A DNA stretch of 64,000 bases from Pelagimonas phthalicica (GTDB lineage Bacteria > Pseudomonadota > Alphaproteobacteria > Rhodobacterales > Rhodobacteraceae). This document shows positions 44,613-53,608 of this stretch, one piece after another (the stretch's first letter is position 1; the number at the start of each line of letters is the position of its first letter). Both the position numbers and the translations under genes were made by a program. The notes under the pieces are model-generated. The model ran no database searches and was not told where the DNA came from. It worked only from the letters and a program-made list of their open reading frames with translations. Location: positions 1,488,001 to 1,552,000 of the forward strand of contig NZ_SOAP01000001.1 in the NCBI RefSeq assembly GCF_004364805.1, given 5' to 3'.

Positions 44613-47444
44613 ATGACATTCCAACAGCCGAACATCGATACCAGCCCCAAAGTCTCGGACGAGATCCGCAAGACCACCTGTTACATGTGCGCCTGCCGGT
44701 GTGGGATCAACGTGCATATGAAGGACGGCAAGGTCGCCTATATCGAAGGCAACCGCGACCACCCGGTCAACAAAGGTGTGCTATGCGCCAAAGGCAGCGC
44801 CGGCATTATGCAGCACAATGCGCCTTCGCGGTTGCGGGCACCGATGAAACGGGTCGGTCCGCGCGGTTCAGGTGAATTCGAAGAAATCAGTTGGGACGAA
44901 GCCTTTGACATCGCCGCTGGCTGGCTTGGTCCCTTGCGCGAAACCAACCCCGAAAAACTGGCCTTCTTTACCGGGCGCGACCAATCCCAAAGCTTTACCA
45001 GCCTTTGGGCGCAAAGCTTTGGCACGCCCAACTACGCGGCCCATGGCGGGTTCTGTTCGGTCAATATGGCGACGGCAGGCATCTATACGATGGGTGGTGC
45101 CTTTTGGGAGTTCGGCCAGCCCGATTGGGAGCACACCAAGCTGTTTATGATCTTTGGGGTGGCCGAAGACCATGACAGCAATCCGATCAAAGCAGGCATC
45201 GGCAAGATCAAGGCGCGCGGGGCCAAGGTGATTGGCGTGAACCCGGTGCGCTCTGGCTATAACGCCGTGGCAGATGAATGGGTCGGGATCACCCCCGGCA
45301 CCGATGGGCTATTCATTCTGGCGCTGGTGCATGAGCTGCTTAAGGCGGGGCGCATCGATCTCGACTATCTCGCGCGTTACACCAATGCGCCGGTGCTGCT
45401 GGATTGTGACCCAAAGTCAGAAAACCACGGCCTGTTCCTGCGCGACGACAATGACAAACCCCTTGTCATGGATCGCAAAACCAAAGAGCTGGTCGCCTTT
45501 GACACACCTGGCATTTACCCGGATCTGACTGGCCATATCCGCCGTGCGGGCGTTACCCATCACTCGGTGATGCATGAAATGGCCGAGAAATATCTCGACC
45601 CGCAATATGCGCCCGAAGCTGTCGCTGAACGCTGCGGAATCTCGGCCAGCCGTATTCGCGCCCTTGCCGCCGAGTTGGCCCGTGTTGCCTTTGAAGAACC
45701 TGTTGTTCTGGATCGGGAATGGACCGATTTCCGCGGCGAGACACATAAGCAAATGATCGGCCGCCCGGTCTCCTTCCATGCTATGCGCGGGATTTCGGCC
45801 CATTCCAACGGGTTCCAGACTTGCCGAGCCCTGCATCTGTTGCAAATCCTGCTCGGCTCTGTCGAAACTCCCGGTGGCTTCCGTTTCAAACCGCCCTACC
45901 CCAAACCGGTCGAGGCGCACCCCAAACCCCATTGCGGCGTTAACCCCGGTCAGCCACTGGACGGCCCGCATCTGGGCTTTGTCCGTGGTCCCGAGGACCT
46001 GATGCTCAAACCCGATGGCAGCGCGGCGCGAATCGACAAGGCCTTTACCTGGGAAAACCCGATGTCAGCGCATGGCCTGATGCATATGGTCATCGCCAAT
46101 GCCCATGCCGGTGATCCCTATAAGATCGACACGCTGTTCCTTTACATGGCGAACATGTCCTGGAACTCCTCCATGAACACCTCTGGTGTCATGAAGATGC
46201 TGACTGACACGGATGAAAACGGCGATTATGTCATTCCGCGCATCATCTATTCTGACGCCTATAGTTCGGAAATGGTGGCTTATGCAGACCTGATCCTGCC
46301 AGACACCACCTATCTGGAGCGCCATGACTGCATCTCGATGCTGGATCGCCCGATTTCCGAGCCGGACGGTGCTGCCGACGCAATCCGCTGGCCGGTGGTG
46401 GAACCTGATCGCGATGTGCGCGGCTTCCAGACCGCCCTGATCCAGCTTGGTGCCAAACTCGGCCTGCCCAATTTCACCAATGAGGATGGCAGCGCCAAAT
46501 ATCAGGACTATGCTGATTACATCACCAATCACGAACGCAAACCTGGCATTGGGCCGCTGACCGGCTGGCGCATTGGCGAGGACGGCCCAACAACCGGCCG
46601 AGGTGCGCCGAACGACGCGCAGCTTGACAGCTATATCGAAAATGGCGGCTTTCACATCGCCCATATCGCGCCCGAAGCGGCCTATTTCAAACCTTGGAAC
46701 GCGGCCTATCAGGATTGGGCGGTTGAGATGGGCTTTTACGACGCCCCAGCGCCGTATATCTTTACGCTCTATTCCGAACCGGTGCGCAAGTTCCAACGCG
46801 CCGCCGAAGGGCATGGGGATCATCAACCGCCCGAGCACCTGCGCGACCGCCTGAAAAAGGTCATGGACCCGCTGCCGATCTGGTACGAACCGTTTGAGGG
46901 CACCATGGTCGATCCGGATCGTTATCCCATCCACGCACTGACCCAGCGCCCCATGGCCATGTATCACAGCTGGGGCACCCAGAATGCCTGGCTGCGCCAG
47001 CTGCATGGCCGCAACCCTCTGTATTTACCCTCCAAACTGATGCGTGAGCACGGTTTGCAAGATGGCGACTGGGCCCGGGTCAGTTCCGCCCATGGCGAAA
47101 TCACTGTGCCCGTGATGGAAATGGCGGCGTTAAACGAAAACACCGTCTGGACCTGGAACGCCATTGGCAAACGCAAGGGGGCCTGGGCGCTGGAAAATGA
47201 CGCGCCAGAAACCACCAAAGGGTTCTTGCTCAACCATCTGATCAACGAACTCCTCCCGCCCAAAGGAGACGGGCTGCGCTGGTCCAATTCTGACCCGATC
47301 ACCGGGCAAGCGGCCTGGTTCGACCTCAAAGTCCGGATCGAAAAGGCCAGCGGCCCAACCGAAGAAAGCCAACCGAATTTCGCGCCTCAGACCTCACCGG
47401 TCGGACAAGGCCCAAAAGAGCTGCGCTGGAAGGTGGGCAAATGA
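44613..47444 (+). CDS. soeA: Sulfite dehydrogenase (quinone) molybdoprotein subunit SoeA
   Basis: 943 residues. The N-terminal [4Fe-4S] motif is Cys23-x2-Cys26-x3-Cys30-x27-Cys58, followed by the molybdopterin oxidoreductase body of the DMSO reductase superfamily. Cys148 in GGFCSVN is the likely Mo ligand, as in PsrA/PhsA-like enzymes. There is no twin-arginine signal, which fits the cytoplasmic SoeABC complex. Together with SoeB and SoeC it oxidises sulfite to sulfate and passes electrons to the quinone pool. The gene lies directly downstream of xsc, matching a role in removing sulfite from sulfonate breakdown. The SoeA assignment rests on context and length; a related polysulfide or thiosulfate reductase is less likely. 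Confidence 0.87.
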   Translation: MTFQQPNIDTSPKVSDEIRKTTCYMCACRCGINVHMKDGKVAYIEGNRDHPVNKGVLCAKGSAGIMQHNAPSRLRAPMKRVGPRGSGEFEEISWDEAFDIAAGWLGPLRETNPEKLAFFTGRDQSQSFTSLWAQSFGTPNYAAHGGFCSVNMATAGIYTMGGAFWEFGQPDWEHTKLFMIFGVAEDHDSNPIKAGIGKIKARGAKVIGVNPVRSGYNAVADEWVGITPGTDGLFILALVHELLKAGRIDLDYLARYTNAPVLLDCDPKSENHGLFLRDDNDKPLVMDRKTKELVAFDTPGIYPDLTGHIRRAGVTHHSVMHEMAEKYLDPQYAPEAVAERCGISASRIRALAAELARVAFEEPVVLDREWTDFRGETHKQMIGRPVSFHAMRGISAHSNGFQTCRALHLLQILLGSVETPGGFRFKPPYPKPVEAHPKPHCGVNPGQPLDGPHLGFVRGPEDLMLKPDGSAARIDKAFTWENPMSAHGLMHMVIANAHAGDPYKIDTLFLYMANMSWNSSMNTSGVMKMLTDTDENGDYVIPRIIYSDAYSSEMVAYADLILPDTTYLERHDCISMLDRPISEPDGAADAIRWPVVEPDRDVRGFQTALIQLGAKLGLPNFTNEDGSAKYQDYADYITNHERKPGIGPLTGWRIGEDGPTTGRGAPNDAQLDSYIENGGFHIAHIAPEAAYFKPWNAAYQDWAVEMGFYDAPAPYIFTLYSEPVRKFQRAAEGHGDHQPPEHLRDRLKKVMDPLPIWYEPFEGTMVDPDRYPIHALTQRPMAMYHSWGTQNAWLRQLHGRNPLYLPSKLMREHGLQDGDWARVSSAHGEITVPVMEMAALNENTVWTWNAIGKRKGAWALENDAPETTKGFLLNHLINELLPPKGDGLRWSNSDPITGQAAWFDLKVRIEKASGPTEESQPNFAPQTSPVGQGPKELRWKVGK

Positions 47445-47517
47445 CCTGTGTTTCTTCTTGGCCCAAATACTCAATTTCGCTGCCCTTGCCGCGCCCCACA
47501 ACGAATGAGGCCCCTGC

Positions 47518-48267
47518 ATGACCTCGCTTCCTGAACAAACAGACCGCAAGCTCGGTCTGGTTATAGACCTTGATACTTGCGTCGGTTGCCATGCCTGCGT
47601 GATTTCCTGCAAAGGCTGGAATACTGAAAACTATGGCGCGCCGCTGTCTGACCAAGACCCCTATGGTGCCGATCCGGTGGGCACTTTTCTGAACCGTGTC
47701 CACAGTTACGAGGTCCAGCCAGACCAAGGCCCGGCGCAACTGGTGCATTTCCCGAAATCCTGCCTGCATTGTGACGATGCGCCTTGCGTGACCGTCTGCC
47801 CTACAGGGGCCAGCTACAAACGCGTCGAAGACGGCATTGTTCTGGTCAACGAAGATAATTGCATCGGCTGCGGGCTTTGCGCCTGGTCCTGCCCTTATGG
47901 CGCGCGCGAAATGGATGCCGCCGAGGGCGTGATGAAGAAATGCACGCTCTGCGTTGACCGCATCTATAACGAAAACCTGCCCGAAGAAGATCGAGAACCA
48001 TCCTGCGTGCGTACTTGCCCCGCAGGGGCTCGTCACTTTGGCGATTTCTCGGATCCCGAAAGCAATGTGTCCAAACTCAGCGCCGAGCGCGGCGGCATGG
48101 ATTTGATGCCGGAACTGGGCACCAAGCCGGTCAATAAATACCTCCCCCCACGACCCAAAGACAGCTGGCAAGGTGAGGTCGATGTGCTCGCCCCTTGGCT
48201 GGAACCGGTCGCGCAGGAACCGCAAGGGTTCTTTGGTTGGCTCGACAAAGCTCTGGAGAAGTTCTGA
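47518..48267 (+). CDS. soeB: Sulfite dehydrogenase iron-sulfur subunit SoeB
   Basis: 249 residues. It carries Cys-rich motifs for four [4Fe-4S] clusters of the NrfC/DmsB type: DTCVGCHACVISCKGWN, CLHCDDAPCVTVCP, DNCIGCGLCAWSCPYGA and KCTLCVDRI with SCVRTCPAGA. It should relay electrons from SoeA to the membrane subunit. It begins 73 bp after soeA, and its TGA overlaps the soeC ATG (TGATG), so the two are translationally coupled. Confidence 0.9.
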   Translation: MTSLPEQTDRKLGLVIDLDTCVGCHACVISCKGWNTENYGAPLSDQDPYGADPVGTFLNRVHSYEVQPDQGPAQLVHFPKSCLHCDDAPCVTVCPTGASYKRVEDGIVLVNEDNCIGCGLCAWSCPYGAREMDAAEGVMKKCTLCVDRIYNENLPEEDREPSCVRTCPAGARHFGDFSDPESNVSKLSAERGGMDLMPELGTKPVNKYLPPRPKDSWQGEVDVLAPWLEPVAQEPQGFFGWLDKALEKF

Positions 48268-49139
48268 TGCATCCAGCACCTTCGGTTATCATCTTCACCA
48301 CTTTTTCCGGCCTGGGTCTCGGCCTATTGTTCTGGCTTGGTATTTCACCTGACCCGCATGGGGGCTGGGTCGGCTTTACCTTCTTCTTCATCGCCTTCGC
48401 ACTCGCCTGCGGGGGCTTGGCAGCGTCGACCTTCCACTTGGGCCACCCGGAACGTGCGCTCAAAGCGTTTACCCAATGGCGCAGCAGTTGGCTGAGCCGC
48501 GAAGCCTGGAGCGCAGCCGGTGCGCTGGCGGTCATGGGGCTTTATGCGTTCTTTTGGGTCCTCCTGGGCATCCATATCGCGCCACTGGGTTGGCTGGGGG
48601 CTTTGCTGTGCCTGGCAACCGTCGGCACCACCTCGATGATCTACACGCAGTTGAAAACCGTGCCGCGCTGGAACCATTGGTCAACGCCAGCATTGTTTTT
48701 CGCCCTATCGCTGGGCGGAGGTGCCTTGCTTGCCGGTTACATCAACACGGCGGTGTTCCTGATTGCCCTGTCTGGCGCAGTGCAGGCCTATTGGTTCTGG
48801 CAAGGCGATCAGAGGTTTTCGGATTCGGGCACCGACCTTGGCACAGCGACCGGCCTTGGATCGCGCGGCAAAGTTCGCGCTTTCGAGCCGCCGCATACCG
48901 GCACAAACTACCTGCTGAACGAGTTCGTCTATGTGGTGGGCCGCAAACACGGCGACAAACTGCGCCTGATCTCTCTGGCGCTCAGCACGGTCTTGCCATT
49001 GCTGCTGTTGCTGACCAATCCGGGCCACCTCTTGGCGGTGATCGCAGTCATCAGTCATGTGACCGGTGTCGTGGTGTCGCGCTGGTTATTCTTTGCCCAG
49101 GCCGAACATGTGGTCGGCCTCTATTACGGCAAACGATAG
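48267..49139 (+). CDS. soeC: Sulfite dehydrogenase membrane subunit SoeC (DmsC/NrfD family)
   Basis: About 290 residues, ATG at 48267 overlapping the soeB stop by one base. Eight or so membrane helices cover the protein, with the DmsC-like start PSVIIFTTFSGLGLGLLFWL and the conserved GHPERALKAFTQWRSSWLSREAW loop. It anchors the SoeAB dimer to the cytoplasmic membrane and delivers electrons to quinone. A strong terminator follows at 49172. Confidence 0.9.
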   Translation: MHPAPSVIIFTTFSGLGLGLLFWLGISPDPHGGWVGFTFFFIAFALACGGLAASTFHLGHPERALKAFTQWRSSWLSREAWSAAGALAVMGLYAFFWVLLGIHIAPLGWLGALLCLATVGTTSMIYTQLKTVPRWNHWSTPALFFALSLGGGALLAGYINTAVFLIALSGAVQAYWFWQGDQRFSDSGTDLGTATGLGSRGKVRAFEPPHTGTNYLLNEFVYVVGRKHGDKLRLISLALSTVLPLLLLLTNPGHLLAVIAVISHVTGVVVSRWLFFAQAEHVVGLYYGKR

Positions 49140-49171
49140 GCAGAAATTGCCCATTCAGTTGCAAAGAATTT

Positions 49172-49207
49172 GGTCGCCATTGCGTAGCATGGCGACCTTT
49201 TTCGTTT
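49172..49207 (+). terminator. Rho-independent terminator of the soeABC operon
   Basis: Perfect 9-bp stem GGTCGCCAT (49172-49180) / ATGGCGACC (49189-49197), 8-nt loop, followed by a T-rich run TTTTTCGTTTT (49198-49208). Starts 33 nt after the soeC stop. Confidence 0.92.
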
Positions 49208-49253
49208 TCAACGATTGCGGCTAATAAAGGGGATAGCCAATCTAACATATTAG

Positions 49254-49282
49254 TTGACTAGTCTGCGCGAAATTCGTATAGC
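49254..49282 (+). promoter_or_regulatory. Sigma70-type promoter of the uxuB-uxuA-uxaA operon with overlapping dyads
   Basis: -35 TTGACT (49254-49259), 17-bp spacer, -10 TATAGC (49277-49282). The palindrome GACTAGTC (49256-49263) and CTAA-N4-TTAG just upstream overlap the -35, which suits repressor control, perhaps by a GntR- or LacI-type uronate regulator. It lies 226 bp before uxuB. Confidence 0.65.
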
Positions 49283-49507
49283 CAGAGGTGCTTCAGGGGA
49301 AAGGCGACTCATGGTTCCGCATGGCGAAAATTGGTCAGCCCAAACCGGGCCGCGAACCCGCAGCCTGCCCATAACTCCGTGCCAGAATGCCAACGCCCGT
49401 CCATCCTTTGGCCCCAACACCCTCGCGACAGATGTTCAGGGTGCATCTGAGGCAATGAATTCCCTCCGAGAGCCGATCTCCGGACCAGCAAAGAAAGCTC
49501 ACCGCCA

Positions 49508-50920
49508 ATGACACAAGACATGTCAAACGCCCCGAAAACTGGGATCGTCCATCTGGGGTTAGGGGCTTTTTTCCGCTCTCACGGCGCGGTCTATATTCAG
49601 AACGCCATGAAGAAAGACGGCGGCGATTGGGGCATTATTGGTGTCAGCCTCCGGTCTCCCGGGGTCCGCGACAAGCTGCGCGAGCAGAACTGGCGCTATA
49701 CGGCGGCAGAGATGGGCCCGGAAGGTTTGAAGACGCAGGACATCACCGTGCTGAACGATGTCCTTGTTGCACCGGAAAACCCACAAGCCGTGTTGGATGC
49801 TATGGCGGATGAGACCGTAAAGATCGTCAGCCTGACAATCACGGAAAAGGGGTATTGCCTGGCCTCCTCAGACGGGGCACTGGACATGAACCACCCGGAT
49901 ATTCAGCATGACATCGCCCATGACATGCCCAAATCCGCGCCTGGATATATTGTCAGAGCTTTGCAACACCGCCGCGCTGCGGGCCTGCGCCCCTTTACGG
50001 TCATGTCGCTGGACAACCTGCCCAATAACGGCGCGCAAATCAAAGCTGCCGTGTTGTCTCTCGCCTCGCAAATCGACCCGGATCTTGCCGCCTGGATCGA
50101 GTCCGAGGCGCGTTTCCCGTCGACGATGGTTGACCGCATTGTCCCGGCAACAACCGACGCTTTGATCGCTCAGATCGCCAATCATACCGGTGAACAAGAC
50201 GTTGCCCCGGTCGGTCACGAACCCTTTAGCCAATGGGTGATCGAAGACCAGTTCGTCGACAACAATCGCCCCGATTTCGCCAGTGTCGGAGCCCAGTTCG
50301 TGCAGGACGTCACAGCCTTCGAGCATATGAAGCTGCGTATGTTGAACGGCACCCATTCCAGCCTCGCCTATCTGGGTGCGGTTGCCGGGTTTCGCACCGT
50401 GTCCGAGGCTTGCGAAAATGCAGATATCGTAAACTTTCTGTCCCATCTTTGGACTGCGGAAATCATCCCCACCCTCACCCCGCCCGAGGCCACAGACCTG
50501 CCCGCTTATGCCGAGGCCCTGCTGCAGCGGTATCAAAACCCGGCGATCCAGCATCGGCTGGAACAAATCGCGATGGATGGCAGTCAGAAACTGCCACAAC
50601 GCTTGCTTGGGACCATTCAGGACAATGCCAAGGCTGGTCGCAGCTTTGACGGTTTGGCGTTGGCTGTGGCCGGATGGGTTCGGTTTCTTGAGGGCAAGGA
50701 TGACAACGACAACGCCCTTTCCATTTCGGACCCGCTTCAGGATCAGTTGCAAGAGTTGATCACAACCGCCGCCACCCGCGACGATCTGGTGACCAAGCTC
50801 ATCGGTTTCAAAGCCGTGTTCAGCGATCCCCCTGCCGAACTCGCCCCTGCCCTGCTTGCGGCGCTTGCAAAACTTGATGACAAAGGGGCATTGGCAGCCA
50901 TGAGGGAGACCGCGCGATGA
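49508..50920 (+). CDS. uxuB: Fructuronate reductase / mannitol dehydrogenase family protein (UxuB-like)
   Basis: 470 residues from the ATG at 49508; an ATG at 49520 is an alternative and no strong RBS decides. It starts with the nucleotide-binding region IVHLGLGAFFRSHGAVYI and has the family's central Lys/Asn catalytic block (VEN-like VDRIVPATT, WVIEDQF, FEHMKLRMLNGTHS). It interconverts fructuronate (or tagaturonate) and the hexonate with NAD(H) in the cytoplasm. The stop overlaps the uxuA start by 4 nt. Exact uronate specificity is not resolvable; with uxaA in the same operon it may serve both branches. Confidence 0.9.
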   Translation: MTQDMSNAPKTGIVHLGLGAFFRSHGAVYIQNAMKKDGGDWGIIGVSLRSPGVRDKLREQNWRYTAAEMGPEGLKTQDITVLNDVLVAPENPQAVLDAMADETVKIVSLTITEKGYCLASSDGALDMNHPDIQHDIAHDMPKSAPGYIVRALQHRRAAGLRPFTVMSLDNLPNNGAQIKAAVLSLASQIDPDLAAWIESEARFPSTMVDRIVPATTDALIAQIANHTGEQDVAPVGHEPFSQWVIEDQFVDNNRPDFASVGAQFVQDVTAFEHMKLRMLNGTHSSLAYLGAVAGFRTVSEACENADIVNFLSHLWTAEIIPTLTPPEATDLPAYAEALLQRYQNPAIQHRLEQIAMDGSQKLPQRLLGTIQDNAKAGRSFDGLALAVAGWVRFLEGKDDNDNALSISDPLQDQLQELITTAATRDDLVTKLIGFKAVFSDPPAELAPALLAALAKLDDKGALAAMRETAR

Positions 50921-52092
50921 AAGAGACCTTTCGCTGGTATGGTGAGGGTTTGGACAAGATCTCGCTGGCCGATATCAGGCAAACCGGAGCCTCGGGCATC
51001 GTCACGTCTTTGCACGAAATTCCCTATGGCGAGGTTTGGTCGCGTGATGCGATTGGCAAACGCCGTGACCTTATCAAAGCGGCAGGCATGGATTGGACAG
51101 TGGTCGAAAGCCTACCCCTGCACGAAGATATCAAGCGCGGCACCGGCGATCTGACGATGCTCTTTGCCAATTACCGCCAATCCATGGCCCATCTCGCGGC
51201 GGAGGGCATTGATACCATCTGTTACAACTTCATGCCGCTGCTGGATTGGACCCGCACAGATTTGCATGCTCCCGTCGCAAATGGCGGAACCTGTCTGCGC
51301 TTTGAGGCCCATCGCATGGCCGCGTTTGAAATCCATATGCTGGGGCGCATGGAAGCGGCCGAGGATTATCCCTCGGATGTTTTGACCAAAGCCGCCGAGT
51401 GGTACACGGCCAGCACTCAGGAAGATCGTGACACCCTGTTGGCCTCAATCATGGCGGGTTTGCCGGGGGCCTTTGACCGCTATGATGTGAACGGTTTGCG
51501 GCAAGCCTTGCAAAGCTATTCCGGGCTGGGCCATTCGGATCTCAGGGCAAATTACAAACGGTTCCTAGACGAAATCATCCCCACCGCCGAAGAGTTGGGA
51601 ATGCGGTTTTGCGTCCATCCCGACGATCCGCCGCGCGATATTCTGGGTCTGCCACGGATCGTTTCGAATGCTGATGACATCGATTGGATCATGTCCGCCC
51701 ATGACAGCAACGCGAATGGTCTGACGCTGTGCTCTGGCTCGCTTGGGGCGAACCCGGACAATGATGTTGTTGCCATTGCCGAACAGAATGCATCCCGCAT
51801 CCATTTTGCCCATCTCCGCAATGTGCGCAAAGATCCCGACGGTTCCTTTGAAGAGTCGGCGCATCTGGAAGGGGACACCAATATGGTCGCGCTGGCCCGT
51901 GTCCTGTTGAACGAAGAAAGCAGACGCAAAGCCAATGACAGGCCGGATTGCGACATTCCCTTCCGACCGGACCACGGTCACGATCTGCTGAGCGATGCCA
52001 GCATGGGAACCTATCCTGGCTACCCTCTGATTGGCCGCATGCGAGGATTGGCGGAACTGCGCGGGGTTATCCACGCGTTGGAGGCGATATGA
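50917..52092 (+). CDS. uxuA: Mannonate dehydratase UxuA
   Basis: 391 residues, ATG at 50917 overlapping uxuB. The UxuA TIM-barrel family is recognisable from FRWYGEGLDKISLADIRQTGASGIVTSLH, CYNFMPLLDWTRTDL, FCVHPDDPPRDILGLPRIV, CSGSLGANPDND and DHGHDLL. It dehydrates D-mannonate to 2-keto-3-deoxy-D-gluconate using a divalent metal bound by His/Asp/Cys residues in those motifs. The stop overlaps the uxaA ATG by 4 nt. Confidence 0.96.
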   Translation: MKETFRWYGEGLDKISLADIRQTGASGIVTSLHEIPYGEVWSRDAIGKRRDLIKAAGMDWTVVESLPLHEDIKRGTGDLTMLFANYRQSMAHLAAEGIDTICYNFMPLLDWTRTDLHAPVANGGTCLRFEAHRMAAFEIHMLGRMEAAEDYPSDVLTKAAEWYTASTQEDRDTLLASIMAGLPGAFDRYDVNGLRQALQSYSGLGHSDLRANYKRFLDEIIPTAEELGMRFCVHPDDPPRDILGLPRIVSNADDIDWIMSAHDSNANGLTLCSGSLGANPDNDVVAIAEQNASRIHFAHLRNVRKDPDGSFEESAHLEGDTNMVALARVLLNEESRRKANDRPDCDIPFRPDHGHDLLSDASMGTYPGYPLIGRMRGLAELRGVIHALEAI

Positions 52093-53606
52093 CGGCCCAA
52101 ACTCTGATATTGCAGACAGGAGATTCCGTCGCCATCGCCCTGAGCGATCTTAAGGCGGGCAGCATGATTGATGACCTTGGGCTGGCTCCAAATTCCGACA
52201 TCCCGCGCGGTCATAAGATAGCTCTTGCCCCGCATGGGGTCGGTGACAATCTACGCCGCTACGGGCAGGTGATTGGGCAGGCAACGGCTCCGATTGCGCC
52301 GGGTGATCATGTTCATTCCCATAATCTGGGCATGGCCGATCATGTGGCCAAGACGGATGGTCAACAGGCGGTCAAACCGCTGGCACCGATCCAATCGGAT
52401 CGCCATTTTCTGGGCTACCATCGCAGCGACGGCAAGGTGGGCACGCGCAACTATATCGGGGTGTTGACCTCGGTGAATTGTTCCGGCTCTGTCGCCCGTT
52501 TCATCGCGCAGGCCGCAACCGAAACCGGCTTGCTCGATGGCTTCCCAAATGTCGACGGGATTGTTCCCATCGTACATGGGACGGGCTGCGGCATGTCGGC
52601 TGCGGATGAAGGCTATGCCACGCTGTTCAGAACCCTGGCAGGCTATGCCCAAAACCCGAATTTTGGCGGTATCCTGTTGGTCGGGCTGGGCTGTGAAGTC
52701 ATGCAGGTGGCGGACCTTGTTGGCGGGCGGCCAATCCGCTCGGACGGGGCGCTGCGTTACATGACGATCCAATCCGAAGGCGGCACGGCCGCCACGGTGG
52801 AACGCGGCCTGCAAGAATTGCGTGGGATCGCCGAGGTTGCCAATCAGGCACAACGCGCCCCCGCCCCGCTCAGCGCGCTGACCATTGGCATGCAATGTGG
52901 CGGGTCAGATGGCTATTCCGGTATCACCGCCAACCCCGCTTTGGGCATCGCCTCGGATCTGATCGTGCGCCATGGCGGCACAACCATTCTGTCCGAAACC
53001 CCCGAGATATATGGCGCAGAACACTTGCTGACGGCCCGCGCCGAAACCCCGGACGTGGCCGACAAGCTTCTGACGCGCATTGCCTGGTGGGAAGACTACT
53101 GCGCGCGCAATGGTGGTGAGATGGACAATAACCCAAGCCCCGGCAACAAGCGCGGCGGGTTGACCACGATTCTGGAAAAGTCGCTGGGCGCAGTGGCCAA
53201 GAGCGGCTCGGCCCCACTGCGCGCGGTCTATGAGTTCGGCGAGGTTATCGACACCAACGGATTTGTCTTTATGGACAGCCCTGGCTTTGACCCCTGTTCG
53301 GTGACAGGGCAAATCGCATCCGGCGCGAACCTGATCGTCTTTACCACCGGGCGCGGCTCAGTATCTGGTTATCAGCCCGTCCCATGCGTGAAACTGGCCA
53401 CCAATTCCGAGATGTATCGCCGTATGCAGGGCGATATGGACCTCAATTGCGGTGATATCGTCAGCGATGGCGTCTCACTGGAAGATAAGGGGCAAGAGCT
53501 TCTGGATATTCTGATAAACACCGCCAGCGGTGCCCAGACGCAAAGCGAAAAGCTGGGCTATGGCGGGGTGGAGTTTGTTCCCTGGACCATTGGGGCGGTC
53601 ATGTAG
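52089..53606 (+). CDS. uxaA: Altronate dehydratase UxaA
   Basis: About 505 residues from the ATG at 52089 (ATGA overlap with uxuA). A short N-terminal SAF domain (GDSVAIALSDLKAGSMID to ~100) is joined to the large UxaA catalytic domain, with FLGYHRSDGKVGTRNYIGVL, HGTGCGMS, GLGCEVMQ, MQCGGSDGYSGITANPALG and FTTGRGSVSG. The conserved Cys residues match the iron-dependent altronate/galactarate dehydratase family. It converts altronate to 2-keto-3-deoxygluconate, the galacturonate branch complement of UxuA. It converges with the GH28 gene, 2 bp away. Confidence 0.95.
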   Translation: MTAQTLILQTGDSVAIALSDLKAGSMIDDLGLAPNSDIPRGHKIALAPHGVGDNLRRYGQVIGQATAPIAPGDHVHSHNLGMADHVAKTDGQQAVKPLAPIQSDRHFLGYHRSDGKVGTRNYIGVLTSVNCSGSVARFIAQAATETGLLDGFPNVDGIVPIVHGTGCGMSAADEGYATLFRTLAGYAQNPNFGGILLVGLGCEVMQVADLVGGRPIRSDGALRYMTIQSEGGTAATVERGLQELRGIAEVANQAQRAPAPLSALTIGMQCGGSDGYSGITANPALGIASDLIVRHGGTTILSETPEIYGAEHLLTARAETPDVADKLLTRIAWWEDYCARNGGEMDNNPSPGNKRGGLTTILEKSLGAVAKSGSAPLRAVYEFGEVIDTNGFVFMDSPGFDPCSVTGQIASGANLIVFTTGRGSVSGYQPVPCVKLATNSEMYRRMQGDMDLNCGDIVSDGVSLEDKGQELLDILINTASGAQTQSEKLGYGGVEFVPWTIGAVM

Positions 53607-53608
53607 GG

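Larger units (their letters stand above)
49140..49507. other. 368-bp intergenic region between soeC and uxuB
   Basis: Contains the soeABC terminator (49172-49207), a good sigma70-like promoter (49254-49282) with dyads around its -35 element, and then about 225 nt of apparent 5' leader for uxuB. A short 85-codon open frame (49254-49511) overlaps the promoter and uxuB start and has no recognisable features, so it is not called as a gene. Confidence 0.7.

Noticed and set aside
43945-44619. 224-codon minus-strand open frame across the xsc 3' end and the xsc-soeA gap
   Set aside because: It reads through the terminator stem and antisense to xsc; the middle part looks protein-like only superficially.
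47454-47490. TTCTTGGCCCAAATACTC-like sequence between soeA and soeB
   Set aside because: It resembles a short intergenic element I vaguely associate with Roseobacter genomes, but a single degraded copy cannot be supported as a repeat family here.
49254-49511. 85-codon plus-strand open frame before uxuB
   Set aside because: Starts inside the -35 element of the promoter, so it would not be on the transcript's translated part; no features.
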